A stretch of 64,000 nt of DNA from Ruegeria aquimaris (GTDB taxonomy: Bacteria > Pseudomonadota > Alphaproteobacteria > Rhodobacterales > Rhodobacteraceae). Each line of letters begins with the position of its first letter. Within the stretch, counting starts at the first letter, position 1. Where the stretch lies: contig NZ_JAOWLB010000012.1 in assembly GCF_025751555.1 (NCBI RefSeq), forward strand, positions 62,001-126,000. Direction: 5' to 3'. Under the pieces are notes generated by a model, which was not told the DNA's origin, searched no databases, and saw only the letters and a list, made by a program, of their open reading frames with translations. A program made the position numbers and the translations under genes. Shown piece by piece: positions 36,486 to 43,863 of the stretch.

Positions 36486-36680
36486 ATGGCATATACCACC
36501 AGCACCACAGCGCCGCTCGGAGCAGTCACCGTTCTCCGCGTGGTGGATTTTTTCATCTCGGCAAAAAACGCCGTCCTCTCGTGGAACGAGGGCCGCGTGA
36601 CCCGCAAGGCGCTGTCGGCCCTGACCGACGCCCAGCTGGACGACATCGGCCTGACCCGCGCCGACATCGCCAAGCTCTGA
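36486..36680 (+). CDS. DUF1127 family small protein
   Basis: 64 residues. The C-terminal RKALSALTDAQLDDIGLTRADIAKL is the DUF1127 (YjiS-like) motif, common in many small alphaproteobacterial proteins. Some DUF1127 proteins affect phosphate and carbon metabolism and RNA turnover, but the role here is unknown. AGGAACG upstream is a ribosome-binding site. It is monocistronic, with a terminator 29 bp after the stop. Confidence 0.85.
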   Translation: MAYTTSTTAPLGAVTVLRVVDFFISAKNAVLSWNEGRVTRKALSALTDAQLDDIGLTRADIAKL

Positions 36681-36708
36681 TCCAGTCCCATGGCAGACCG
36701 ATAGAAGG

Positions 36709-36737
36709 GCCGCTCGAAACCGGGCGGCTTTTTCTTT
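36709..36737 (+). terminator. intrinsic terminator after DUF1127 gene
   Basis: GCCGC (36709-36713) and GCGGC (36724-36728) form a short GC stem followed by TTTTTCTTTT. On the minus strand it could also terminate the racemase-like operon, which ends at 36754. Confidence 0.75.
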
Positions 36738-36753
36738 TCGGCGTTCCCCTGGG

Positions 36754-37515
36754 TCAGGCCGCCACACCAGCCTCCAGCCGAGCCAGTTCCAGCAACCGGC
36801 CATAACCCGCCATCGGCTCACCGATCCCCGCCAGTTGCATCGCCTGGAACGCCATCGCCTGGTTCGAGGTGATCACAGGTTTGCCAACCGCCTGTTCCAA
36901 CCGCGCAATGGTTTCCACGCTGCGCATGTCGGTGCAGGACAGCACGATCGCCTGCGCCTCCGGGTGATCGGCGGCAAGGCCCAGATCAAACACCCGGTCC
37001 GGCCCCATTTCGCCCTGCCCGTAATTGTCCAGCGTCTCGGTCACCTCGGACCGCGCCACCGTTTCCAACCCGGTCTCACCCAGAAATCCCACCGCCATGT
37101 CGTTGATCGCCCGCACATAGGGCGAGGCAAAGCCGATCCGCGTCACCCCCAGTGTCGTCAGCGCATGCACCAGCGCGCCCGCCGCCGTCACCGTCGCCGC
37201 GCCGCTTTCGGCCCGGATCCGTGCGGCCAGGTCCCGGTCGAACGCCGGACCATGGGTCAACGTCGCCGAGGTGCAGCCATAGAGGATCACATCCGGCCGC
37301 ACCCCCTGCAACAGGTGCAGCGGTTCGTCCAGATCGCTGGCCCCTAGCCCGTGCATCTGCTCGGCATCGGGGATCTCGTCCTGATCATACCCGCCCAGCC
37401 GCGCGAAATGCAGCGACACGCCGGACGGGCGCAACAGCACCATGTCGGGTTCCAGATTGGTATTGGTAAACGGCACAAGGATCCCGAACCGGGCCCGCCC
37501 GCGTGACTCTGTCAT
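36754..37515 (-). CDS. Asp/Glu racemase superfamily, maleate isomerase-like protein
   Basis: 253 residues, last gene of the hydantoinase operon. RARFGILVPFTNTNLEPDMV is the N-terminal signature of the maleate cis-trans isomerase/arylmalonate decarboxylase group. Two candidate catalytic cysteines occur in LYGCTSATLTHG and VLSCTDMRS, as in two-cysteine racemases and isomerases. Hydantoin racemase belongs to the same superfamily, which suits the neighbours, but the substrate cannot be deduced. The start overlaps the aminotransferase stop by 4 bp. Confidence 0.8.
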   Translation of the reverse strand: MTESRGRARFGILVPFTNTNLEPDMVLLRPSGVSLHFARLGGYDQDEIPDAEQMHGLGASDLDEPLHLLQGVRPDVILYGCTSATLTHGPAFDRDLAARIRAESGAATVTAAGALVHALTTLGVTRIGFASPYVRAINDMAVGFLGETGLETVARSEVTETLDNYGQGEMGPDRVFDLGLAADHPEAQAIVLSCTDMRSVETIARLEQAVGKPVITSNQAMAFQAMQLAGIGEPMAGYGRLLELARLEAGVAA

Positions 37516-38594
37516 GTTGTTTCCTTCCTCGCCCAGTGTTCCAAAATCTCTGCCGTGGCCTCCATCGCCCCGGCCTGCCCCACGGTCGCCCGCAGGCAAT
37601 CGCCCAACCCGACCCCGCCTTGCGGACGCAGGATAATCCCCTCGGCGCGCAGCGCGGCGTCGGCCCTCTGCGCCCTGTCAGGGTCACCCATGCGGATCAG
37701 CACGAAATTGGTGTGGCTTTCGGGCACATCGAACCCCGATTGCCGCAACCGTCCGGCAAAGCGCGCGCGCAATTCCACCGTCAGCGCGCAGGTCTCGCGC
37801 ATATACGCCTGATCGGTCACCGCCGCTGTCGCGGCCGCCTGACTCGCCGCCGGGATATTGTTGGGCGACATGACCTTGCGGATCTCGCGCGCCACCGCAG
37901 GCGGAAACAGGCCCCAGCCCACCCGCGCGCCCGCCAGGCCATAGGCCTTGGACAAGGTGCGCAGCACAACCGTATCGCCGCGCGCCACCAGATCGAACAT
38001 CGGCTCGTCCAACCCGTCGGCGAACTCGCCATAGGCTTCGTCGATCACCAGCAACACGTCACCGGGCAACCCGTCGCGCAGCCGCAGCAGGTCAGCCCGC
38101 GCAATCCGCGTGCCGGTCGGGTTGCCGGGATTGGCGACAAAAACCAGCCGCGTGTCAGGCCGCACCGCTGCCAGCAGCGCATCGACGGACACCTGTCCCT
38201 TGGTCTCGGGTGCCGTATCATACCGCGCCCGGGCCAGCAGCGCGGCGGTGCGAAAGAACGGATAAGCATGCGCGGGTGCAAGAACAGCATTTTCCGGATC
38301 GGCATAGGCGCGTGCCAGACAGGCGATCAGCTCCATCGAGCCGCAACCGCACAGGATATCCCACTCAGCGATCCCATGCACCCGCGCCAGCGCCGCCCGC
38401 AGGTCCGACCAATTGGGGTCAGGATAGAGATGCCCGGACTCCAGCGCCCCCCCCGCCGTCCGGATCGCCGCCGGGCTGGGCGGGCGCAGGCTCTCATTCT
38501 GGGACAGCGACACCAGCCGCTTGCCTTCGGGCGCCTGTAACTGCGCCAGCGCATAGGCGGTGATCGCCGCCACATGGGGAACCGGGCGGATCAT
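37512..38594 (-). CDS. PLP aminotransferase, HisC-like
   Basis: 360-residue fold-type I aminotransferase. SQNESLRPPSPAAI and GCGSMELIACLARAY are N-terminal substrate and cofactor regions. FVANPGNPTGT and VVIDEAYGEFA-type stretches precede TLSKAYGLAGARVGW, in which the lysine binds PLP. It resembles histidinol-phosphate aminotransferase, but the location between hydantoinase B and a racemase-like gene argues for a catabolic role on an amino acid product. ATGA overlaps join it to both neighbours. Confidence 0.83.
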   Translation of the reverse strand: MIRPVPHVAAITAYALAQLQAPEGKRLVSLSQNESLRPPSPAAIRTAGGALESGHLYPDPNWSDLRAALARVHGIAEWDILCGCGSMELIACLARAYADPENAVLAPAHAYPFFRTAALLARARYDTAPETKGQVSVDALLAAVRPDTRLVFVANPGNPTGTRIARADLLRLRDGLPGDVLLVIDEAYGEFADGLDEPMFDLVARGDTVVLRTLSKAYGLAGARVGWGLFPPAVAREIRKVMSPNNIPAASQAAATAAVTDQAYMRETCALTVELRARFAGRLRQSGFDVPESHTNFVLIRMGDPDRAQRADAALRAEGIILRPQGGVGLGDCLRATVGQAGAMEATAEILEHWARKETT

Positions 38595-40240
38595 GGCTCT
38601 ACCCCGTAGATATCGCGCGCGGCCTCAGCGCTGATCAACCCTTCCGCCAGATCGCGCAGAACCTGCGCCCGATCCCGCTCGCCCGCCGGGCCGTACCCGC
38701 CCCCGCCCGGCGTTTCAAAGATCAGCGTCTCACCCGCTGGCACCCGGATTTCGCCCTTGCCGGGCAGGTCGGCCCCATCCTCGCCGATACGGATGCGCCC
38801 GGCGGCCCCGGTGCCACCCCCCTGCCGCCCGCGCGCCGGGTTCAGCACCCGCTCGACCGACAGGAACAGCATCACGTCCTCATCGGTGGCCGAACGCATC
38901 TCGATCCGCTGGCCCAACCCGCCGCGAAGCCGTCCGGCCCCGCCGCTGTCCTGCCGCAGCTCGCGCCGGGTGATCAGCACTGGTGCCACCGCCTCGGTGG
39001 TTTCCACCTGCGATCCCCATACGCCCGATGGGAAGGCCGTGGCCGACAGCCCATCCAGCCCCGGCCGCGCCCCGGTTCCGCCGCTGAACACCAGTTCCAG
39101 TGCGAATTGCGTGCCACCACGCGCCACCGCCTCGGGCGTGTGTCTCAGCGGCAGGTCATACATGCATGACGCGCCCTCGGCCGGAACCCTGCCCGGCAGC
39201 GCCTGCGACAGGCAGCCATAGATCAGATCGGGCGTCATCTGTCCCAGCGTATGCCGCATCGCAACCGGCGCCGGATGCCGCGCGTTCAGGATGCAGTTCT
39301 CCGGCCCGTTCACATGGAACGGCGCCAGCGATCCGGCATTGTTGGGAATCTCGGGTCCGATGATGCAGCGCAGCGCAAACACGGTGTACGCTGTGGCATA
39401 GTTCAGCGGTACGTTGATCCCCTTCCGCGACAGGCCCGAGGTGCCGGTGAAATCCACCTCCACCCGGTCGGCCGATACCGTCAGCGCCGCACACAACTCG
39501 ATCTCCTGCTCGTACCCGTCGACCTTCAGCGTCGCGTGCCACCGGCCCCGCGGCAGTTCGGCAATGGCCTCCAGCGTGCCCCGGTACGACGTGTCGATGA
39601 TGTAATCGGCCAGCCGGTCCAGATCGTCGATGCCGAACTCGGCCATCATGTCGGCCAGCCGTCGTGCGCCGGTCTCGCAACAGGCGATCAGCGCATAGAT
39701 ATCCCCCTCGTTCGCCACCGGCTCGCGCGAGTTCGCCTTGACCACCTCCATCAGGAACGTGTTCAGCGCACCCGCCGCCATCAAACGGCACGGCGGGATC
39801 AGCAAGCCCTCGTCATAGATATCGGTCCCCTCGGGCCCCATGCCCTGCCCGCCCAGATCCACCAGGTGCGAGGTGCAGGATGTGAACCCCACCACCCGCC
39901 CCTTGTAGAACACCGGCATCATCAGCAGGAAATCGTTCAGATGCCCGGATGCGATCCAGGGATCGTTGGTCATGTAGATATCGCCGGGCTTCATCTCCTG
40001 TATCGGAAAGCGCCCGCGCAAGGTCTTGACCGCCTCGGCCATGGTGTTGATGTGACCCGGCGTGCCGGTCACCGCCTGCGCCAGCATCCGGCCTTTCAAG
40101 TCAAAGATACCGGCCGAGATATCACCGCATTCGCGCACAATCGGCGAAAACGCCGCCCGGATCAGCGCCTGACCCTGTTCCTCGACCACAGCCAGCAGCC
40201 GGTTCCACATCACCTGCAAACGGGTATCGGTCGGTGTCAT
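38591..40240 (-). CDS. hyuB: hydantoinase B/oxoprolinase family protein
   Basis: 549 residues. Family motifs include SPIVRECGDISAGIFDLKG, GDIYMTNDPW (metal-binding Asp), SCTSHLVDLGG and the C-terminal ETPGGGGYG. HyuA/HyuB pairs carry out ATP-dependent hydrolysis of cyclic amides such as N-methylhydantoin or 5-oxoproline; acetone carboxylase subunits are relatives. The ATG at 40240 overlaps the hyuA stop by 4 bp, so the subunits should be made together. The substrate is not identifiable from the sequence. Confidence 0.9.
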   Translation of the reverse strand: MTPTDTRLQVMWNRLLAVVEEQGQALIRAAFSPIVRECGDISAGIFDLKGRMLAQAVTGTPGHINTMAEAVKTLRGRFPIQEMKPGDIYMTNDPWIASGHLNDFLLMMPVFYKGRVVGFTSCTSHLVDLGGQGMGPEGTDIYDEGLLIPPCRLMAAGALNTFLMEVVKANSREPVANEGDIYALIACCETGARRLADMMAEFGIDDLDRLADYIIDTSYRGTLEAIAELPRGRWHATLKVDGYEQEIELCAALTVSADRVEVDFTGTSGLSRKGINVPLNYATAYTVFALRCIIGPEIPNNAGSLAPFHVNGPENCILNARHPAPVAMRHTLGQMTPDLIYGCLSQALPGRVPAEGASCMYDLPLRHTPEAVARGGTQFALELVFSGGTGARPGLDGLSATAFPSGVWGSQVETTEAVAPVLITRRELRQDSGGAGRLRGGLGQRIEMRSATDEDVMLFLSVERVLNPARGRQGGGTGAAGRIRIGEDGADLPGKGEIRVPAGETLIFETPGGGGYGPAGERDRAQVLRDLAEGLISAEAARDIYGVEP

Positions 40241-42336
40241 CGCGCGTCCTCCGCCTTGCGCGTCAGCCATATGTTGCCGCCGCCATCCACCTGTGCGCCG
40301 AAATCGGCACTGACGAATGTCGTGGTCTGCGGTTCGATGATCAGAGCAGGCCCCGACAGATGATCGCTGGGCTCCAGCGCCGCGCGTTCAAAAACATCCG
40401 CAACCCGCCAGTCGCCGGTCACGTCGCACAGAATGCGCCGCTGCCCGACAGGTCGGGCCAATTGCCGCCTCTCGACCTGCGGATACTGCCGCAGCGCGGG
40501 CGCGGCCGAGGACACATCCAGTGCCCAGTTCAGGATCTCGATCGTCATCCCCGGCACCGCGCGGCTGAACTGACGGCCATATTCCGCCTCGAACGCGCGG
40601 CGCAGATCGGCGATATCCGCCGCCTCAAGTGGCCGGTCCGGCAAGGCGATCTCGATCTCGTGCCCCTGCCCGTGATAGCGCATGAAGGCCTGCCGCCGGA
40701 TCGTCAGCAGCCCCTCGGGCGCCCCGGCCCGGACCACCATCCGCGCCTCGTCGATCATCGCCTCGAAAAACGCGTTCAGCCCGGCAATGTCCAACGTATC
40801 CAGTGTTTCATAGCGCGATCGCACGATCTCGAACGACACCGGCGCAAACAGGAACCCGACCGCAGACCCGACACCCGGATCGCGCGGGATCAGGATACGC
40901 CCGACCTGTGCCCGCCGTGCCACCCGCGTGGCATGCAGCGGCCCGTTGCCGCCAAAGGCGATCATCAGCCGCGCGCCCAGGTCCTTGCCCGATTCCACCG
41001 CATGCATCCGGCCCGCGCCTGCCATGTTCTCGTTCACGATCTCGCTGATGCCCCGCGCCGCCGCTGCCGGGTCCAGCCCCAGCAGCGCGCCCACATCGTG
41101 CGCCACCGCCGCCTCGGCTGCCGCCTCGTTGATCCTCAGCCGTCCCTCGGCGAAACGTGCCGGTTCGATCAGCCCCTGCAACACATCGGCATCGGTGACC
41201 GTGGGCTTGGTCCCGCCCTTGGCAAAGCAGGCCGGCCCCGGTTCCGATCCGGCGCTTTCCGGCCCGACCTGCACCCGGCCCAACCGGTCGACATGCGCGA
41301 TGGAGCCACCCCCGGCCCCGATCTCGATCATCTCGATCACCGGGATACGCACCGGCATCCCCGACCCCTTGATGAACCGCGCCGCCCGCGCGATCTCGAA
41401 CCGGCGCGCGGTCTGTGGCCGGAATCCGTCGATCAGGCACAGCTTGGCCGTGGTGCCGCCCATGTCGAAACTCAGCACCTCTTGCGCACCGGTCTCGGCG
41501 GCGATGCGCGCCGCCAGAATGGCACCGCCCGCCGGTCCGGATTCTACCAGCCGGATCGGCAGTCGCGCGGCGGTCTCCAGCGTGGTCATGCCCCCGCCCG
41601 CCGTCATCATCAGGATCGGACAGACCAGTCCCTCTGCCGTGAACCGCGCCTGGAAATCCGCCAGATAGCTGGCCATCTGCGGCAGGACATAGGCATTGGC
41701 GATGGTGGTACACAGCCGGTCAAACTCGCGTGCCTCCGGGCTCACCTCGTGTGACAGCGAAATCACCAGCCGGGGCAGCGCGGCACTCAGCATCTCGCGC
41801 AGGTGGATTTCATGCGCGGGGTTGGCATAGGCATGCATCAGGCAGACCGCCACCGCCTCGGCGCCGCAGCGCTCCAGCGCGACGGCCAGCGCCGCAACGC
41901 CCGCCTCGTCCAGAGGTTGCAATTCGCGGCCCCGGGCATCCATGCGCCCGCCTATGGTAAAGGCGCGCGACCGGGGTACGATCAGATCGGGTTTCACCAG
42001 GTCGATATCGTACTGGCTGTACCGCCGCTCATAGGCGATCTCCAGAATATCCCGGAACCCCTCGGTGGTCACCGTCGCCACCTTTGCGCCGCGCCGCTCG
42101 ATCAGCGCGTTTGTGGCCAGCGTGGTGCCATGGATGAAACCGCCGATCTGGTGCCAATGGGCGCCCGCCTCCTCCAGCACCCGCCGCGCGCCCTCAAGCG
42201 CGCCCAGCGTCGGGTTCTCTGGCGTTGTGGGCGTCTTGGTGGTGGCAAGGCTGTGGCCCGCCGCGTCGATCAGGACGGTATCGGTAAACGTGCCGCCGAT
42301 ATCTATGGCGATACGACACCCGTTCGTGTTGTGCAT
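40237..42336 (-). CDS. hyuA: hydantoinase A/oxoprolinase family protein
   Basis: 699 residues, ATP-binding subunit of a HyuAB-type ring-opening enzyme. The N-terminal IAIDIGGTFTDTVLID is the ASKHA phosphate-1 motif. VLSFDMGGTTAKLCLIDG is the second, and the GAGGGSIAHVDRLGRVQVGPESAG region is typical. The ATG at 42336 is the only start giving this N-terminus; no strong ribosome-binding site precedes it. Instead a folded element ends 17 bp upstream (42353). Preceded by a 240-bp gap, unlike the rest of the operon. Confidence 0.91.
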   Translation of the reverse strand: MHNTNGCRIAIDIGGTFTDTVLIDAAGHSLATTKTPTTPENPTLGALEGARRVLEEAGAHWHQIGGFIHGTTLATNALIERRGAKVATVTTEGFRDILEIAYERRYSQYDIDLVKPDLIVPRSRAFTIGGRMDARGRELQPLDEAGVAALAVALERCGAEAVAVCLMHAYANPAHEIHLREMLSAALPRLVISLSHEVSPEAREFDRLCTTIANAYVLPQMASYLADFQARFTAEGLVCPILMMTAGGGMTTLETAARLPIRLVESGPAGGAILAARIAAETGAQEVLSFDMGGTTAKLCLIDGFRPQTARRFEIARAARFIKGSGMPVRIPVIEMIEIGAGGGSIAHVDRLGRVQVGPESAGSEPGPACFAKGGTKPTVTDADVLQGLIEPARFAEGRLRINEAAAEAAVAHDVGALLGLDPAAAARGISEIVNENMAGAGRMHAVESGKDLGARLMIAFGGNGPLHATRVARRAQVGRILIPRDPGVGSAVGFLFAPVSFEIVRSRYETLDTLDIAGLNAFFEAMIDEARMVVRAGAPEGLLTIRRQAFMRYHGQGHEIEIALPDRPLEAADIADLRRAFEAEYGRQFSRAVPGMTIEILNWALDVSSAAPALRQYPQVERRQLARPVGQRRILCDVTGDWRVADVFERAALEPSDHLSGPALIIEPQTTTFVSADFGAQVDGGGNIWLTRKAEDAR

Positions 42337-42352
42337 GAAAGTGAACCGGAAT

Positions 42353-42423
42353 CAGAAATTGGGACCAAGGTCCGTTTTTACCGGACCGCCATCTGCCCTC
42401 GGGGCAGGACACCCAATTTTCTG
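42353..42423 (-). promoter_or_regulatory. three-way-junction leader element upstream of hyuA
   Basis: An 11-bp closing stem with one bulged T (CAGAAATTGGG at 42353-42363 with CCCAATTTTCTG at 42412-42423) encloses two 6-bp hairpins. These are GGTCCG/CGGACC (42369-42374 with 42382-42387) and CTGCCC/GGGCAG (42393-42398 with 42402-42407). The GGTCC at 42369-42373 can instead pair with GGACC at 42362-42366, giving a GGAC-CUUG-GUCC hairpin in the minus-strand RNA that would open the closing stem. It ends 16 nt before the hyuA ATG. It could be a riboswitch-like leader or a small mobile palindrome; I know no named match. Confidence 0.55.
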
Positions 42424-42521
42424 TCAGACGACGAGGTCGCAGCCGGTCGCCCGGCGTCCTGTCTCTGCTGTTCCGAAGTCTTCGCGCATGTTTCAGCACT
42501 CACCCGAGTCCGCTGCCCGGA

Positions 42522-42550
42522 TATTGAGCGTGGGGCCGATCCCCTGTCAA
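42522..42550 (-). promoter_or_regulatory. candidate sigma-70-type promoter for hyuA
   Basis: On the minus strand TTGACA (42550-42545) is followed after 17 nt by TCAATA (42527-42522), or CAATAT after 18 nt. The -35 is perfect and the -10 weak. The transcript would start near 42515, giving a leader of about 180 nt that includes the three-way junction. Confidence 0.42.
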
Positions 42551-42569
42551 CGGAAATGAAATCGGCCCC
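42532..42569. repeat. 9-bp inverted repeat overlapping the hyuA promoter candidate
   Basis: GGGGCCGAT (42532-42540) and ATCGGCCCC (42561-42569) are perfect inverted copies separated by 20 bp. One arm lies in the -35/-10 spacer. It may be an operator or a hairpin at the end of the Lin0512 mRNA (no T-run follows). Confidence 0.5.
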
Positions 42570-42576
42570 TGCGCGG

Positions 42577-42939
42577 CTATGACAGCCGGTACTTGCCGGT
42601 CAGGTCGGGCAGGAATGCCTCGACCGCAGCCGTGGCCATCACATGGCGGTTGCCGGTCTCGGGGTCTTCGACATCCAGCCCACCCATGACCGCGCGCACC
42701 TCGGCCCGGCCTCGCGGCAGTTCGGCGGCGACCGCGGCGCAATCCACCTCTTCGGGCCGCTGCACCCCGATCGTAACCTGCACCCGCATCTCGGCATGGT
42801 CGATCCCCAGTTTCGAAAACAGCGTGATCGAGGAATGGTGCAAGGCATCCTGCACCGCCCGGCGCGCGGCCTTGGTATAGTCCTGCCCATAAAGGTCGTT
42901 GCCCGTTCCCATCTCCAGGATTATCCGGCGCTCGGTCAT
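42577..42939 (-). CDS. Lin0512 family protein (copy 2)
   Basis: 120 residues. MTERRIILEMGTGNDLYGQDYTKAA and the VTIGVQRPEEVD then MGGLDVEDPETG stretches are shared with the preceding gene and identify the Lin0512 family, whose function is uncharacterised. The two copies differ enough (for example TGNDLYGQDY against MGSSLRREDY) to suggest subunits of a heteromer. The ATG overlaps the stop of copy 1 by 4 bp. Confidence 0.83.
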   Translation of the reverse strand: MTERRIILEMGTGNDLYGQDYTKAARRAVQDALHHSSITLFSKLGIDHAEMRVQVTIGVQRPEEVDCAAVAAELPRGRAEVRAVMGGLDVEDPETGNRHVMATAAVEAFLPDLTGKYRLS

Positions 42940-43286
42940 TGCGCGGCCTCCATGTCGAACGACACCACCACGGCCGCATTGGCGATAACCGTACGCCCGC
43001 CGCCCTGCGGCTTGTCGATATCCAACCCGCCTTGCCGGACGGTGATGTTGGGTTGACCATAAGGGAACACCTCTGCCAGCCGCGCCACATCCACCGCTTC
43101 GGGCCTCTGCACCCCGATCTCGGCATCGACGATCATCGCCTGCTTTGGAAAGCCGAACAGCTCGGCCATGTTGACCGAGTTATGCCACAGCGCGTCCCTC
43201 AGCGCCCTCAGCGCCGCCTCGGTATAGTCCTCACGCCTGAGCGACGAGCCCATGCCGAATTCCACCAGCACCCGTGTCTTGGCCAT
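42936..43286 (-). CDS. Lin0512 family protein (copy 1)
   Basis: 116 residues, first gene of the hydantoinase operon. MAKTRVLVEFGMGSSLRREDY, AEIGVQRPEAVD and RQGGLDIDKPQGGG are Lin0512 signatures. There is no signal or membrane segment. Upstream are two copies of a 15-bp repeat (43379-43425) and then trxA. The operon context suggests a role in handling the same substrate as HyuAB. Confidence 0.83.
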   Translation of the reverse strand: MAKTRVLVEFGMGSSLRREDYTEAALRALRDALWHNSVNMAELFGFPKQAMIVDAEIGVQRPEAVDVARLAEVFPYGQPNITVRQGGLDIDKPQGGGRTVIANAAVVVSFDMEAAQ

Positions 43287-43378
43287 TCCGTTCCTCCGAT
43301 CTTGCTGCGCCCGATCCTGACTTATCGCTCGCCGGTTGCCAGCACCAGATCGGGTCCTTGGATGGGACCAATTTCGCT

Positions 43379-43425
43379 GTACAAAACGGTCAATCCGGGT
43401 GCGGGGCCACGTACAAAACGGTCAA
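43379..43425. repeat. 15-bp direct repeat upstream of the Lin0512-hyu operon
   Basis: GTACAAAACGGTCAA occurs at 43379-43393 and again at 43411-43425, 32 bp apart, about three helical turns. On the minus strand each copy reads TTGACCGTTTTGTAC, containing a TTGACC -35-like hexamer. The pair lies 93-139 bp upstream of the first operon gene, so it may be a tandem regulator-binding site. The second copy touches the trxA terminator T-run. Confidence 0.6.
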
Positions 43426-43455
43426 AACGAAAGAAGCGCCCACTTGGGGCGCTTC
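43424..43455 (-). terminator. intrinsic terminator after trxA
   Basis: On the minus strand GAAGCGCCC pairs with GGGCGCTTC (plus coordinates 43433-43441 and 43447-43455, 5-nt loop), followed by TTTCGTTTT. It separates trxA and the addAB region from the hydantoinase operon. Confidence 0.85.
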
Positions 43456-43477
43456 CGAATTCCGGGTCTGGCCGGGC

Positions 43478-43798
43478 TCAGATCGAGCTGTCGATCCAGT
43501 TCTGCAACGCCGCTTTCGGCGCCGCGCCGGCCCGGTTCGACACCACCTGACCGTCCTTGAAGATGAACAGCGCAGGAATGCCCCGCACGCCCATGGCTGC
43601 GGCCGAGTTCGGGTTGCTGTCCACATCGACCTTGGCGATCTTCACCTTGCCCGCATACTCGTTTGCCAACTCTTCCAGCGCCGGGCCGATCTGCTTGCAG
43701 GGGCCGCACCATTCCGCCCAGAAATCCACCACAACGGGGATGTCCGAGTTCTTGACTTCGGCGTCAAAGGTTGCGTCGGTAACGGCTACGGTGGACAT
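43478..43798 (-). CDS. trxA: thioredoxin
   Basis: 106-residue cytosolic thioredoxin that reduces protein disulfides. The active site is [11 protein letters not shown], with cysteines at 31 and 34; the cis-proline loop is [11 protein letters not shown]. The ATG at 43798 gives the normal [15 protein letters not shown] start. It is the last gene of the leftward addB-addA run, 65 bp after addA, and is followed by a strong terminator. Confidence 0.96.
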   Translation of the reverse strand: MSTVAVTDATFDAEVKNSDIPVVVDFWAEWCGPCKQIGPALEELANEYAGKVKIAKVDVDSNPNSAAAMGVRGIPALFIFKDGQVVSNRAGAAPKAALQNWIDSSI

Positions 43799-43863
43799 GG
43801 TCTGTCTCCTGAATGGGATGCGATGCGCTTGGGTCAGGAAAGTAGGAGCGCCGGGGCGCAAGG

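Noticed and set aside
37512-38594. Naming the aminotransferase hisC
   Set aside because: No other histidine gene is near and it is locked by overlaps into the hydantoinase operon; a catabolic role is at least as likely.
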